This document shows positions 10,246 to 21,093 of a DNA stretch of 64,000 nucleotides, piece after piece; the first letter of the stretch is position 1; every line of letters starts with the position of its first letter. The DNA comes from Purpureocillium takamizusanense (taxonomy: Eukaryota > Ascomycota > Sordariomycetes > Hypocreales > Ophiocordycipitaceae). A model generated the notes under the pieces. That model was not told the DNA's origin, did not search any database, and was given only the letters and a program-made list of their open reading frames with translations. The stretch is taken from NCBI RefSeq assembly GCF_022605165.1, contig NC_063069.1, forward strand, positions 5,270,001 to 5,334,000. Reading direction: 5' to 3'. Both the position numbers and the translations under genes were made by a program.

Positions 10246-11814
10246 TCAATTCGCTCTGTCCAACTCCCCAGACAACTTGCCATCATCCAACAAGCTTCCA
10301 AACATGGCTGCCTCCATCAAAAAGTTAACCTGCCAGGCGTGGTGACTGGCATGGCACATCAGCCAGGCCATCTCATGGGTAAGGCCTTCTTTCCAGCACT
10401 GAATCAAGCTCTCCTGAAGCCCTACACATAATTCCTCCTCTCGCTTCTCGTCAACCAAGCCGCCACGAGCATACTCAAGTGGGTTGGTAACCAAGGCCGA
10501 CCACAATCGACTCAAGGTCTCGCTGGCGGCGTGAGCTTCGATGATCTCATTCACCTTATTGCAAGTCTCTTGGCCATTGCAAGCGTTTTTCAGAGGCCTA
10601 CTGAAACCGGTCGTGCGGAGATCCTCGTCGAAGGCCTCATCCATGTCGGCCTCTCGTTGGTCCGGCTCAGTCCGCCGCACCTTCTCATACCCCAGCACGA
10701 TTCGACGAAAGAAGAAGTGGCGGTCGTTCAACATGTGCCAGGGGTAGAGCTGGGCGTTCATCTTGGCAGTCGGTGTGGTCCACCGTTCAGTAAAGATGCG
10801 TCCGCAGGTATGAGAATACGCGTCGTATACTTTCCTGAGAATTTCTTCGGTGACGATGCAGTCTTTGGTCACATCGCTCGTATTCAAAAACGAGTTCATG
10901 ATCTCGCTGTTGCCCAGATCCGAGCCGACGTCCACCACATCTGTCGCAGGTGACGAGAAGACCATGTCGGCCATCACCGCTGCTGGGTCGAAGCCTCGCG
11001 TCATTGCCTCGGCCGCCATGCCGATCAGGCTACTTTCGCAGAAACTAATGACCTGCATCATGTGACGATCCATCCGTGCTGATTTACTAGTCAAGGAACG
11101 GTAATGTTTCGTTTCCAGATCCACCTTGCCGCGGATGTAGCGTATACCCTGTCCAGCGGCATCCCGCCGATCTGGCCCAGCAAATGTGGAGAGAGCGTGA
11201 CCGTGGGCTTGCCCGAGATCATGAATCATCTGGTTAAACTCGGGGAATACTTTGTGATACCCATGCTCGTAGTAAAAAGCCAGATCGCAACAATAGTTCG
11301 AGGCAAGAGTCTCGAGGTCGAAAGCACCGATTGCAAGGTTCGCCCATACGACTCCGAAAACAGAATTGCTTGTTTGCAGTGGTGGAGGCCAATCCTGTGC
11401 TCCGAGGGCTCGAAGCATGCTTTCCGGTGTCCGTTTGAGTGCGAATCCCTTTCTCGGAAGCACTCGCCCTGCCTCATGTTGTCGTTGTTTCCACGTCTGG
11501 AGTTCCTCCGATAAGCGTATTTCTGCAAGCTCAGTGACTGAGGGGCCATCAGGCAGATCGACTGTTCCGTATATACGAGCAATCATTCGCAGAGCCTCGT
11601 CCACAAGCCATTCTACCTTGTCATATTTGCCGTTTCCTATCAGAGAGCTGGCTTCCACATTGCCACTGTGCACCGAAAGGGACTCTGCATAATGCTCATG
11701 TGACTTCTCTCCCCAGAAGTAATCCGAGATTGGAACAGAGCTGTAGCGTGTCATGTACTTTGAAGAAGGTCTGAGGCCCGGGTTTATCAGGTAAGTAGAA
11801 GGCTGACGTTCCAT
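10246..11814 (-). CDS. unrecognised 522-residue fungal protein
   Basis: A long single open frame, 522 residues from the ATG at 11814. The sequence is globular, helix-rich and without signal peptide or membrane segment. Charged clusters and conserved-looking patches include VVDVGSDLGNSEIMNSFLN near the middle and LMCHASHHAWQVNFLMEAA near the C-terminus. I cannot assign it to a family. Single-exon length, steady codon use and lack of low complexity argue that it is real. Proteins of this size with clustered Asp/Asn and His can be enzymes of secondary metabolism, but nothing here proves it. It ends 162 bp from the sugar transporter, facing it. Eleven extra sense codons lie upstream in frame without an ATG. 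Confidence 0.75.
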   Translation of the reverse strand: MERQPSTYLINPGLRPSSKYMTRYSSVPISDYFWGEKSHEHYAESLSVHSGNVEASSLIGNGKYDKVEWLVDEALRMIARIYGTVDLPDGPSVTELAEIRLSEELQTWKQRQHEAGRVLPRKGFALKRTPESMLRALGAQDWPPPLQTSNSVFGVVWANLAIGAFDLETLASNYCCDLAFYYEHGYHKVFPEFNQMIHDLGQAHGHALSTFAGPDRRDAAGQGIRYIRGKVDLETKHYRSLTSKSARMDRHMMQVISFCESSLIGMAAEAMTRGFDPAAVMADMVFSSPATDVVDVGSDLGNSEIMNSFLNTSDVTKDCIVTEEILRKVYDAYSHTCGRIFTERWTTPTAKMNAQLYPWHMLNDRHFFFRRIVLGYEKVRRTEPDQREADMDEAFDEDLRTTGFSRPLKNACNGQETCNKVNEIIEAHAASETLSRLWSALVTNPLEYARGGLVDEKREEELCVGLQESLIQCWKEGLTHEMAWLMCHASHHAWQVNFLMEAAMFGSLLDDGKLSGELDRAN

Positions 11815-13401
11815 GTTGGCTGGTTTTGACGGTGTCACCCTAGGCAAACATGTCGAAGATAATAATTCAGAGTTCTGAGATGGCGACTCCGGGTTTCATA
11901 AATACTGTCAGAACCCGTGAGCCAGTCAGTGCCTCTCATGTTTGTGATCTGATGAGGCATGTACCTAAATTCTCGTAATGAGGCACCAACTCCTACTACT
12001 ATTGTCCTAACCAACATGAAATAGGCCCACAAAGAAGGCTCTGAGACAGCACCAATTCTTACTACTTTCATCCCATTCAACATGAGATAAGCCCGCAGCA
12101 GTGGCTGAGAATGCACCAACATCATTGTTCCGTATTTTCGCCCAACGTCTGCAGCCGGATCCTCGCCTATTTGTTTCAAGTGCTCTAGGTTGTTGGCCAA
12201 CCTGGAGGCCTGCCTCCTGAGACCCTGCTCTTCTTCCTTTATGCACACTGGAAGACTGGTTGAGAGTGGCGGTTTCACACCTGTGCTTACATGATTTATA
12301 AATCACGAGCACCATATTTTTTCCATTGCAGAGAAATGTTTACAGCTTCAGCATGGCAGATTGTGTATGGAGGAGGCTTGTAAGCAGAGGCAGATAATGG
12401 AAGTTGCTCCACGTCCCTTTTCATACCACAGCCGACAAGACTGTACCCATTTTTCTTGATGCACGGTGAACACCAACAATAAACCCTTACTAAGGAATGC
12501 ATACTGGGATTTCGCCGTTACTGGTCGAGGCTAGCGATCCTGCATAACGGGTGTTTCTTAGCATTTTGGTGAGTATCATCGTATAAGTAATAATTAGTAG
12601 TTGGTCGGATCGACACAGCCAGTTCCTTTGAGCTAGTTAATCCATGATAGGAAGTAGTTTGAGAAACAGGTGGCTGCCAGACATGCGTTGCATGCTTATG
12701 GCCTTAGCAACAACTATCGAAAGAGACAGGCTGCGTGACTCAGGAATTGGGATGATTACGAAAGTTTCGCCCACCTACGCCTGGGCCCTACCGCTACATT
12801 ATACAGCCGGGCCTGAAAACTAGATGAACTACCAACCCGGGAGATGCGCAAATTCTCATAACCAGGGCCCGAGCCCCGAGACGTGACATGCCATGGAATG
12901 ACCTGATGATGACACGCATAGCGAGCATCAGGAGCCTCGACCCTCCCTCGCGTCAGCAGAGCCGCCCTTTACTCTGAACGACCCAATATTGACATGTGCA
13001 CACTTGACCTCAGTGGACAGAAGGCATGGTTGGGAGGTGTTCCATGCTCGAATGCGGGGTCGTCGTCCATTCGTTGGGTGCTCAGTTATACTGATCTCGA
13101 CGTCAATGGCCGTGCCCGACTTGGGACTCACCGCCTTGAGTTCTCATATGCGGGGCATTTGCCGAAAATATGCAGCATCTGACAAAGAGTTTTGGCTCTA
13201 CGCACTAAAATGCGACGGTCATATATTACGACGTATCGATACACGTCCACACGATCTATGCGTCTATTGCCTAGCTTCACATAATCCTGGTTAAAACGCT
13301 CTTCGAACCGCGAAATTACCCGCAGTGACAAGTCATAAGTTTCACGTGGGGACATGAGATGGACATGGGCATGTCGACCAGAGCATGATCTGTGCGTGAT
13401 G
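11815..13401. other. intergenic, contains a short tandem repeat
   Basis: About 1.6 kb without a supportable gene. Open frames at 11835-12315 on the minus strand owe part of their length to the 65-bp tandem repeat at 11983-12113. The rest shows nothing I recognise. Confidence 0.55.
11983..12113. repeat. diverged tandem repeat, about 65-bp unit, two copies
   Basis: Units begin GCACCAA at 11983 and 12049, with a third start of the unit at 12113. Both contain CTACTA...TCCxAxxCAACATGA and end in a CCC-rich stretch, with roughly one mismatch in six. It lies upstream of the unrecognised gene. The period is close to 66, so frames across it stay open, which makes them look more coding than they are. 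Confidence 0.6.
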
Positions 13402-16059
13402 CTATGAGCCAAAGAAGAGCGCATCGAATGTGTCCAAAACCCCTCCCCCGTTGAAGGCATCATCCCAATACGGGTCGAACCCTATGTCCTTGGTTTCTTC
13501 ATCGGTGCTGCTGAGGCCGCCGAGAGGTGCCACCACGGGCATTGCGAGCTGTTGTGATGTTTGTGTTGGATTTGGCGCGGTCGCCAGGGTGAGAGATGTC
13601 TGCTCAGAGCTGAGGCTCAGCGGAGTCTTGTCAATGTGTGTCCGCCGTGACAATGGTAACGGCATTGAAGAAAGCCCAGTGGGTACGATTTCTTGCGGGC
13701 GTTTTGACGTAGAGCTGACAATCTTGATCGTCGCTCGCGCCATTTGATCGAAAACATCGAGATACGCGCTGGCCTGCGGGCATTTCCCCTCCATGTCGGC
13801 AAACACCGATTTCGCGGCCAACACCGTGAAGTCTACCTCGTCCAAGGTCTTGAACAGAGGGGTGATCAGCCTGCAATTCTGCCCAAAAAAAAGACATATA
13901 CTTGACTCACCACTCTACCACGCAAGACTTCTGAAGAATGAATGGCCTCAAGATATGACATGCCCGCCACAAAAAGTTGATGAGTGGAGATGTAGGTGTA
14001 CCGAATGAGTCCCTGAAGATGCAGCTGTCGGTATAGACGTATCACTTTCTGGCCTGCCTCAGCCACCTTGAGGTGTGATTGGTCGGTGTCGTCGTCGCGG
14101 TCTCCTTTTCTGGATCCATTGCGCCTTCGGTTCAAGGCCTTCTTCAGCGTGGGTGTGCTTCCCCTCTTACCGTGCAGGAGTATGACCGCTTGCCAGTACC
14201 CCAGCTCCAGGAAAAGAGTGGAATAAGCGACTCCAGTCTCTTCCGCCGTCGGAGTCGAGGCTCTCCACAGATGAAGCCGCTTCTCCATGTCGACGAGCCA
14301 GGATCCGAACGAGTCGAAGTGAGCAATGAAGGGGCATGGTGTATTTGTCTGCGTTGAGTAGTTGCGCCTCTTCTTTGCGGCTCTGGCCACTTTCCCCTGA
14401 TTGAACTGCACCACTTGTACGATCTCGGACTGAAGCAGGTGCAAGCGGAAGTGATGGTGAGAAGCGTGCTTGTAGCTTGGGCCATTTGCATGGGCAGGTT
14501 CGACGAATCCCGACTCGGTAATGTAATCATCGTCCAGTAAGGAGGGCAGCTCAGTCGTGATGGCGTGCTCGTTGATGCCAAAAGGCCGACCCACGCAGGT
14601 GCTAACGAGGCGGTCAAAAGTGTAGGTACACCACCACAGGCGGCGTCGCAAATCACGAGTCCATTGCGACCTCCCTTGTTCTAGGCTTGTCTCTTTGCTC
14701 GTGGTCTCGCGCTGTGCCGTCCTATCAGTATCGACGACATCACCATCATCGGCATCATCGCTGTCTTCCTGGTGGAGACCCAAATCGATAGCTAGGCAGA
14801 CAGCCACACCTGTGATATATCTGATTGTGTCGGTCAGCCGGTGGTGCCATCTTCGGAATGCTTAAATAGCTCACCTGAGACCTGGTGGAACCGGCCGAAG
14901 TAACGCAAAGTTGGCGAGCATCAGTACGGCTTGTAGAACCTCCAGTCCGCCATTCGTGCCGGTTAAGCAAGCCTCCAAATGAACAATGGCCTTCAAGTAG
15001 TAGTCTTCGGGCGTGGTCTGAGCTCCAGCAGTCTCGAGAAAAGATATATCTGACTCTAAGTCACCATTCTTCCCTGGTCGGGAGTGGACCACCATGTCGG
15101 TGACATCGCAGCCCATGGCAAACACCATGTTGACGATGTACAGCTCTCTGGACGTTGTATTCGCCTCTTCTCCGTCGTAGACATTGTGCAGCATGCTCAT
15201 GAAATCACCCCGGTGAAGGATAGGAATGTGAGGGTTGACGTGCTCAAAATAAAGATTGGCCAGTCTCGTTGCCACCGTCTTCGGTGGGAGTGTGTTTCGA
15301 ATGGCTGTTGAATGTTCGAGGCTCTTCGTCGCGCCGCACCTGTTTCCAGCGCTCCTCCGTTGAGCTGGCCACGTTGTGTTTGCTTCAGCATTCTTTGAAG
15401 GTGGTTGTTGTAGAGCAGTGAACACCAGCGATGAGAAGGAGACGCCGGATACTGATGCTAGCCATCCTGATTTTGGGAGGCTGAACTCGCTCAGCTCTGG
15501 CCCTACGCGTGAAGAGTCTCGGGAGAGCAGGCTAGAGTCCGATACACTGGAAGGGCTCTCTTTGGAGTGCCTTGCCTCCAGTCTTTTCCGATCCGTTTGT
15601 TCATTCCCTTTTGATGCCGAGCATAACAAGTCCAGGTTCTCGGATGAAGGAAAGGGGATGTCATGTGAGACGAGGATGTTTTCTAGTTGTTCCACGCGAC
15701 TCTCCAGGTAGAACACGTAACTGAACATGGAGGTCAGAGTCATAATTCGCATGTAAATCTTGTGGTTTCGGCCCGTACCTCCGGGGAATGGGACGCTTGG
15801 TTATCGGGTCATCCCCCACGCACGCTACACCGGCTTTTGCGCAGCTTGCACAACTGGGCAAACGCTGGTCGCACCTGTTTTTGCGCATCCGGCATCGCGT
15901 GCACGCGCTGACGTTGCGAAAGCTAGCACATTGGCCTGCCTTGCTTCGTCCAGTCGCGCCGTCATGATCAAAGTCGCTGTCGTCCTGACTTGGCGAGGCC
16001 TGGCGACGGCGTTTGGCCGCTGATTGGGCACCTGGCGAGAGCGGATCGCGTGTTGGCAT
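13402..16059 (-). CDS. Zn2Cys6 transcription factor with fungal-specific TF domain
   Basis: Exons 16059-15779, 15720-14875, 14820-13911 and 13878-13402 give 837 residues. The Gal4-type binuclear zinc cluster uses cysteines 53, 56, 63, 70, 73 and 80 (spacing 2-6-6-2-6). After it come a short coiled segment, FYLESRVEQLENILV, used for dimerisation, then the middle homology region with HIPILHRGDF, a MGCDV stretch and RRRLWWCTYTFDR, which are typical of the Fungal_trans domain. A nuclear DNA-binding regulator recognising CGG half-sites is expected. The first exon joins PR-SYVFYLES after a 58-bp intron. The last intron is only 32 bp in this model (GTGAGT donor, GGGCAG acceptor, next to eight T), which is unusually short; an alternative 40-bp intron would end the frame early. 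The gene is divergent from the NCS1 permease, 1.3 kb away, and could regulate it. Confidence 0.85.
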
Positions 16060-17592
16060 CGCGCAGTAGACTCCAACCGTGGAGAGTATGCCTCTCGACA
16101 AAATTTAGAGTCGTGCAGCCCGTGTCGGTTTGTCGCCTTGAGACGCGTGGATGGAGATTGACTCGACTGTGCTATCGACACAGTGGCGCTGGCACGTCGG
16201 GCGGTTCCGCCAGCGTGTTGTGGCCCTAGCAAATGCGGTGTAATTGACTGTGGGGGATAACGAGAATCTACTCCTGTCACAACAAATTTTGCGTTATGTA
16301 GACTGATCTCTATGGCACGGTTGCCCGCGTGTTCAAAGTATGGAAAGTGTTGGAGACTCACAGGTAGCTATCAATGAGGGGAACTTCGTTAGCATACGAG
16401 GCGGAAGCGGCCGGGCTCGCCCGCCGATGACGGAGCCAAAATTAGGACTTCACCGGCCCTCACCGGGGTGCATGACCCACCACCAGACACAACCCCAGCC
16501 AAGACTAGCCCCGGTCAGGGACAGGATGTCTGGACTAACGTGGCAGGGCAGGTTGACTGGAAAAGAGATGTGAATGAGCAAGAGGGATCAGAGCTAAGAA
16601 TACCGCATCTCTCGGACGATTCAAGTTTCCTAGATATCTCTCGAATACCACATGTACCCCTAAAGCTGGCAACCCGTTTGAAGTGACCCAATTACTCTTG
16701 GCGCCCCAACGCCCCGCGGCACGTTTGCTCCGCGTTTTTAATACCGGTGGCAAAGGATCGACTCAGACTCAACTTCATCCCGGTGTACTTTACAAACATA
16801 TAGAGAGATGCTTTAACATCAACCAACTTTCCTAGACGGCCTGCACGTCCCAATCACCAGGTGTAGCCCAATGCAATCGAGTAATTGCGGGGCTTACTGA
16901 CTCGATAGAATCGAGTAACGATGGGATAAACGCGGGGTATTGTGGAGTCGGGAGTTGCACCACCGCTCCACGATCGGCCGAGAGCATGCGCCTACCCGCC
17001 TAACCTTTATGCTATCCACGGAACAACTCCGCAATCTCATGACTACTTCATCCATGATCCTAGCCGTGTTGCCGATTGACCTATCATTTTAGTTTGTAGC
17101 GGTTACTTTCTGCCGCGCAGTGGCCCTAGTAGGGCAGGCCGGTTCAATGCGACTAGAGCAGATGTCGACGTGGTTAGGGGTGATCGACTGTGTTAGCGAC
17201 AGTTCAGCGGGCGAAATCCTAATTCGAACCAGGCCAAATAGCATCAGAGATCTGCTTTAATAGTCTAATGACGGTAAACCGAGTTGAACTGCCTAATACC
17301 CCGCTCTTTATCGGTTTAAACTCGGTGATGCCGTCGCTACTCCTCGCTTGTCTTGAAGACGCTCTTTATAAACAGAGGGAAGGCGCATATTTCCAGCCTA
17401 ATTGTTCCATTATCCGAGTCTAGGTTTCATGAGGCCTTAAGACCGTACTCTGTATTAAGTGACACTGTCATTATTCTGTCGTCACATCATCAAATCCCCA
17501 GCGCCCGTTACCATACGCGGCATACCCTGGACCACGCCCAGCATAGAAATGCTTGCTGTTCAACACAGCCTGGACTTTCATCTGAACAGCTC
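16060..17592. other. intergenic: divergent promoter, TF / NCS1 permease
   Basis: No gene. It holds the 5-prime regions of two divergent genes. Close to the permease, ACCGAGTT (about 17278) and AACTCGGT (17319-17326) form an inverted 8-bp pair about 34 bp apart, a possible site for a dimeric zinc-cluster factor. This is a visual observation only. Confidence 0.5.
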
Positions 17593-19222
17593 ATGGTATG
17601 TCGAGGCTGCTGCCCTCGCTTGCCAACCCTTTGCTTACCTGGCCGTTTCTCCCAGCTCGTGAATCATGATCTGACACCTGTGGAAAAAGAGCGTCGACAA
17701 TGGGGATCGTGGAACTTTGTCGGATTCTGGATCGCCGATTCCTTCAACATCAACACTTGGATGATAGCATCATCCATGATATCCGGTGGATTGTCTTGGT
17801 GGCAAGCCTGGCTTTGCGTTTGGATAGGCTATGCCACTGCTGACGCCTTTGTTGTTCTCATCGGACGTATTGGAGCAGTATATCATATCGGCTTCCCTGT
17901 CACCAACCGAGCGTCCTTTGGCATATGGGGGAGTCTTTGGCCAGTTTTTAATCGTGCTGCGATGGGTATGCTGCTTGACCCCACATCTCATCCGCAGACA
18001 GAGGCTGACACTCATAGCTTGCATTTGGTATGGCGTACAGGCTTACATTGGTGGCCACTGCGTATACATCATGATCAGAGCTATATGGAAGTCTTGGGAC
18101 CGTGAAAAGACGCCAGGCCCCTTCGATCCCAAGGCAACCAGCGTTCCCGAGTATGCTTCTTTTTTTCTTTTCTGGCTCAGTTCTCTGCCCGCGATCTGGT
18201 TCCCCGTCCACAAGATCCGGCACCTATTCACAGTCAAGGCATTCTTCGTCCCCCCGGCCGCCATTGGATTCATGGTATGGTGTATCGTACGTGCCGGTGG
18301 TGTTGGCGAGATCTTCAAGTAGCCAAATACGATACATGGAAGTGACCTGGCTTGGGAGTTCGTTAAGGGCATCATGTCGTCAATTGGCAACTTTGCCACG
18401 CTCATCGTCAACGATTGCGACTTTGCCAGATTTGCGCGCCGGCCAAAAGACGCGCTATGGTCTCAGCTCATTGCGATACCAACATGCTTCGCAGTCACAT
18501 CTTTTATCGGCATCATTGTATCATCGTCTTCTACCGCCATTTATGGGCAACCCATCTGGGATCCCCTGGATATTTTAGCCAAGTTTATCGATAATGGCTC
18601 CTCCGCAGAGCGGTTCGGTGTCTTTGCCATAGCACTGGCTTTCTCCCTTGCTCAATTGGCAGCCAACATTGCCGCGAATTCCGTTTCTGCAGGAAGCGAC
18701 CTTACCGCTCTTCTTCCACGGTTTGTGAACATACGACGTGGAGGGTATATATGTGCGGCTATTGGTCTAGCAATGTGTCCTTATAACCTCTTGACTAGCT
18801 CAAGTAACTTTACGACCTATCTTTCCGCCTACAGCGTTTTTCTCAGTTCGATAGCCGGGGTGATGGCCACCGACTATTACATCGTTCGGAAAGGGTACCT
18901 AGAGGTCAGAGGGCTCTACGACGCTCGCAAGTCGGGACCATACTACTACACTATGGGTGTCACCTGGCGCGCATACCCTGCTTACTTCTCCGGAATACTG
19001 GTCACAATTGTCGGTTTTGCTGGAGCCGTTGGCCAGCCAGTACCTGTTGGCGCCATATACCTCTATAATGTCAACTTCTTCTGCGGCTTCATTGTCTCAT
19101 CCATCATATACTGGGCACTTTGCACCATTTCGCCAGTGCCTGCGGTGAGTACCTGCTGGATGGAGGTTGGCGACGTCGATGATGTAGATGTGGCGTACGA
19201 TGCTAAACTCGACAACACTTGA
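17593..19222 (+). pseudogene. NCS1 nucleobase/allantoin-type permease with in-frame TAG
   Basis: The NCS1 family imports uracil, allantoin, purines or thiamine with protons across the plasma membrane. Family landmarks are clear: ERRQWGSWNFVGFWIADSFN, NINTWMIASSMISGG, FPVTNRASFGIWG, AMACIWYGVQAYIGG (after a 52-bp intron, 17966-18017), SSIGNFATLIVND and NSVSAGSDLTALLP. The reading frame is broken at 18320-18322 by TAG between GEIFK and PNTIHGSDLAWEF; the frame continues perfectly afterwards to 19222. CAG (Gln) would be a natural codon there. No GT...AG pair removes it. The N-terminus is also unresolved: a well-formed intron 17596-17655 would join PGLSSEQLM to LVNHDLTPVE, but the exon before it has no in-frame ATG. 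Unspliced, ATG 17593 opens the frame. Either a recent pseudogene, a readthrough stop or a sequence error. Confidence 0.75.
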
Positions 19223-19497
19223 AATGATGATGCAAGCGTCAGGAAGTCTCGCTTGGAAGAGCGGAAGGAGGTTTAGGTCTTCGGGTATGTAGTCCTTGTG
19301 AGAGGGTAATCGTCGAAGGCTTGCATAACCCCAATTGTGGTACAGGCGAATGCCGGATATGTTCGACATGAGAGGAGTGATCATGATAGCCATGGGCAAC
19401 AAGTACTTTGGTATACTTTAACAGAGAGGACCAAGAATTGAAGGCAGTCTATAATACATAAGACTCCCGGAGGTCTATTTCCCGGCCTATAACTATC

Positions 19498-21093
19498 TTA
19501 GCAGTCTCTCATGCACGTATAGCTGTGAGAAGACGCCTTGTCTCCCCAGCCTTGGTACTTGGCGACCAGCGGATATCGGCAAATCTTCCGTGTAAACTGC
19601 GCAGGAGACGTGGGAAGAGTCTTCGCTTCAATCTTCTCCGGCGCTCGCCCTGTCTCAACCCAAGACACGAGATCAGTAAAAGGAGACGGCACGGCCCCAG
19701 GGGTGGGGCCATATCCGCAATGATCGACTCCCGGCGCTAAGAAGAGCCGGAAGAAGTCCAATGTTGCCTTGGAACCTCCCAAGACACGCTTGACTTCCTC
19801 GTAATAGCGCACGCTACCCTGGGGGAAGATGAGCTGGTCGGCCAAGCCATGCCACATCAGAAGCTTGCCACCAGATTTCTTGAACCGTGACAAGTCAGGG
19901 TTTGCAGAGCCAATGATTTCATCGAAGGTTTCCCTCGATTCCTGGAAAAGCTGCACAAGAGTATCGATGTCCACTGAGGCTGTGTCGAACTTGGGATCCC
20001 TTTTGACGAAGAATCGGGTCCAACCGTCAGCCACGAAAACGGGCTTGCCAATGCGAGTTCCATTTGACTCTGCCGTTTCCGCAAGGCCCCAAAGATTCGC
20101 ACCAATTTCGAGGCCGTACCAGAGACTCTTGCCGTGCCGGTCCCTTGGTCCATCCCAAATTTTGGCAACGATGGAGGCAACCTTCTCGTTAATCACAACC
20201 TCCTCCTTCAGGCTGGGGCATTGGTGCTTGGTGCCCACAGCGGTGAAAGGGTCGAACTTGCAATGCGATGGCTGAGTGATAACACCGTCCTTAACTTTGT
20301 CGAGGCTGTCGCATGCCGCGATGCCGGCCTGGACAACCGCCTCGTATTCGCATTGAGTCGGGTAGTATCCCTCTGCCTTCATGACCACCTGAGGCCAGAG
20401 CTCTGCAATGACGTACTCGGTCCAGTATATCGCAGGGGAGCCGGCCAGAACGCCGTCAAAGTCCTTGGGATACTTTTGTGCGGCGACCATGCCCTGTCTA
20501 CCGCCAGTCGAGCAGCCGTTCCAGTACGAGTATCGTGCCTCATGCGAGTAAAAGGAAGCGGTCACTGCCTTTCCAACGATAGCCATGTCGTGGATGGATC
20601 TCGAAGCAAAGTTGGTCAGGAGATCCATGTTCACGCTACCGTCTGCGTTCAATGCCCAAGTCTCCGGGCTGTAAGGTGATCCGATAAGGCCGCCATCGGT
20701 CGAGGATGCCGCGTAACCCTGCGACGCAGGCTCTGCCAAGCTCACGATGCCCGTACCCGCAGCCCATGCACCTCCTCCGACTGCGACGAATCGTTTGTTC
20801 CATTGGTTTATCGGAAGCCAAGTCTGTACTGACACAGTATCGTTTGCGCCCGTGTGACGTAGAGTGACGTTTACTTCACACACATTAATATTATCGATGG
20901 TGTGATCGAGAATCGGACTTGATTGAGGCTGGGTGTAGTTGAGCCTCAATGCAGAGGAGATGGAGAGGACCTTGGCACCTGGAACTCGTGGTGCTGGTAT
21001 TTTCGAGCATTTGGCGGCTGTATGGTCCAAGGCCTCCGCCCAGCAACATTGGAGCAATTGGCCGACGACCAGTACATAAAGTAATAGTGCCAT
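19498..21093 (-). CDS. secreted tannase / feruloyl esterase family protein
   Basis: A single exon of 531 residues. Residues 1-18 are a hydrophobic signal peptide. The enzyme family hydrolyses ester bonds of gallotannins or of ferulic and related acids bound to plant cell wall. The catalytic serine is in GCSTGGRQG at residue 195, with the acid in HGLADQ at 419 and the histidine in GVDHCGYG at 458. The cysteines flanking Ser and His (194 and 459) make the CS-D-HC arrangement known for this family, where a disulfide holds the triad together. Several NxT/NxS sites suggest glycosylation. Length agrees with fungal tannases and feruloyl esterase B. The frame is open nine codons further upstream without an ATG. 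Substrate (tannin or feruloyl ester) cannot be decided. Confidence 0.9.
   Translation of the reverse strand: MALLLYVLVVGQLLQCCWAEALDHTAAKCSKIPAPRVPGAKVLSISSALRLNYTQPQSSPILDHTIDNINVCEVNVTLRHTGANDTVSVQTWLPINQWNKRFVAVGGGAWAAGTGIVSLAEPASQGYAASSTDGGLIGSPYSPETWALNADGSVNMDLLTNFASRSIHDMAIVGKAVTASFYSHEARYSYWNGCSTGGRQGMVAAQKYPKDFDGVLAGSPAIYWTEYVIAELWPQVVMKAEGYYPTQCEYEAVVQAGIAACDSLDKVKDGVITQPSHCKFDPFTAVGTKHQCPSLKEEVVINEKVASIVAKIWDGPRDRHGKSLWYGLEIGANLWGLAETAESNGTRIGKPVFVADGWTRFFVKRDPKFDTASVDIDTLVQLFQESRETFDEIIGSANPDLSRFKKSGGKLLMWHGLADQLIFPQGSVRYYEEVKRVLGGSKATLDFFRLFLAPGVDHCGYGPTPGAVPSPFTDLVSWVETGRAPEKIEAKTLPTSPAQFTRKICRYPLVAKYQGWGDKASSHSYTCMRDC

Noticed and set aside
11835..12315. Minus-strand frames of about 100-147 codons
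   Set aside because: Their length comes partly from the tandem repeat; no resemblance to protein families.
13631..13897. Alternative last exon of the first zinc-cluster factor (40-bp intron)
   Set aside because: It would end the protein early and abandon the conserved LDEVDFTVLAAKSVF frame.
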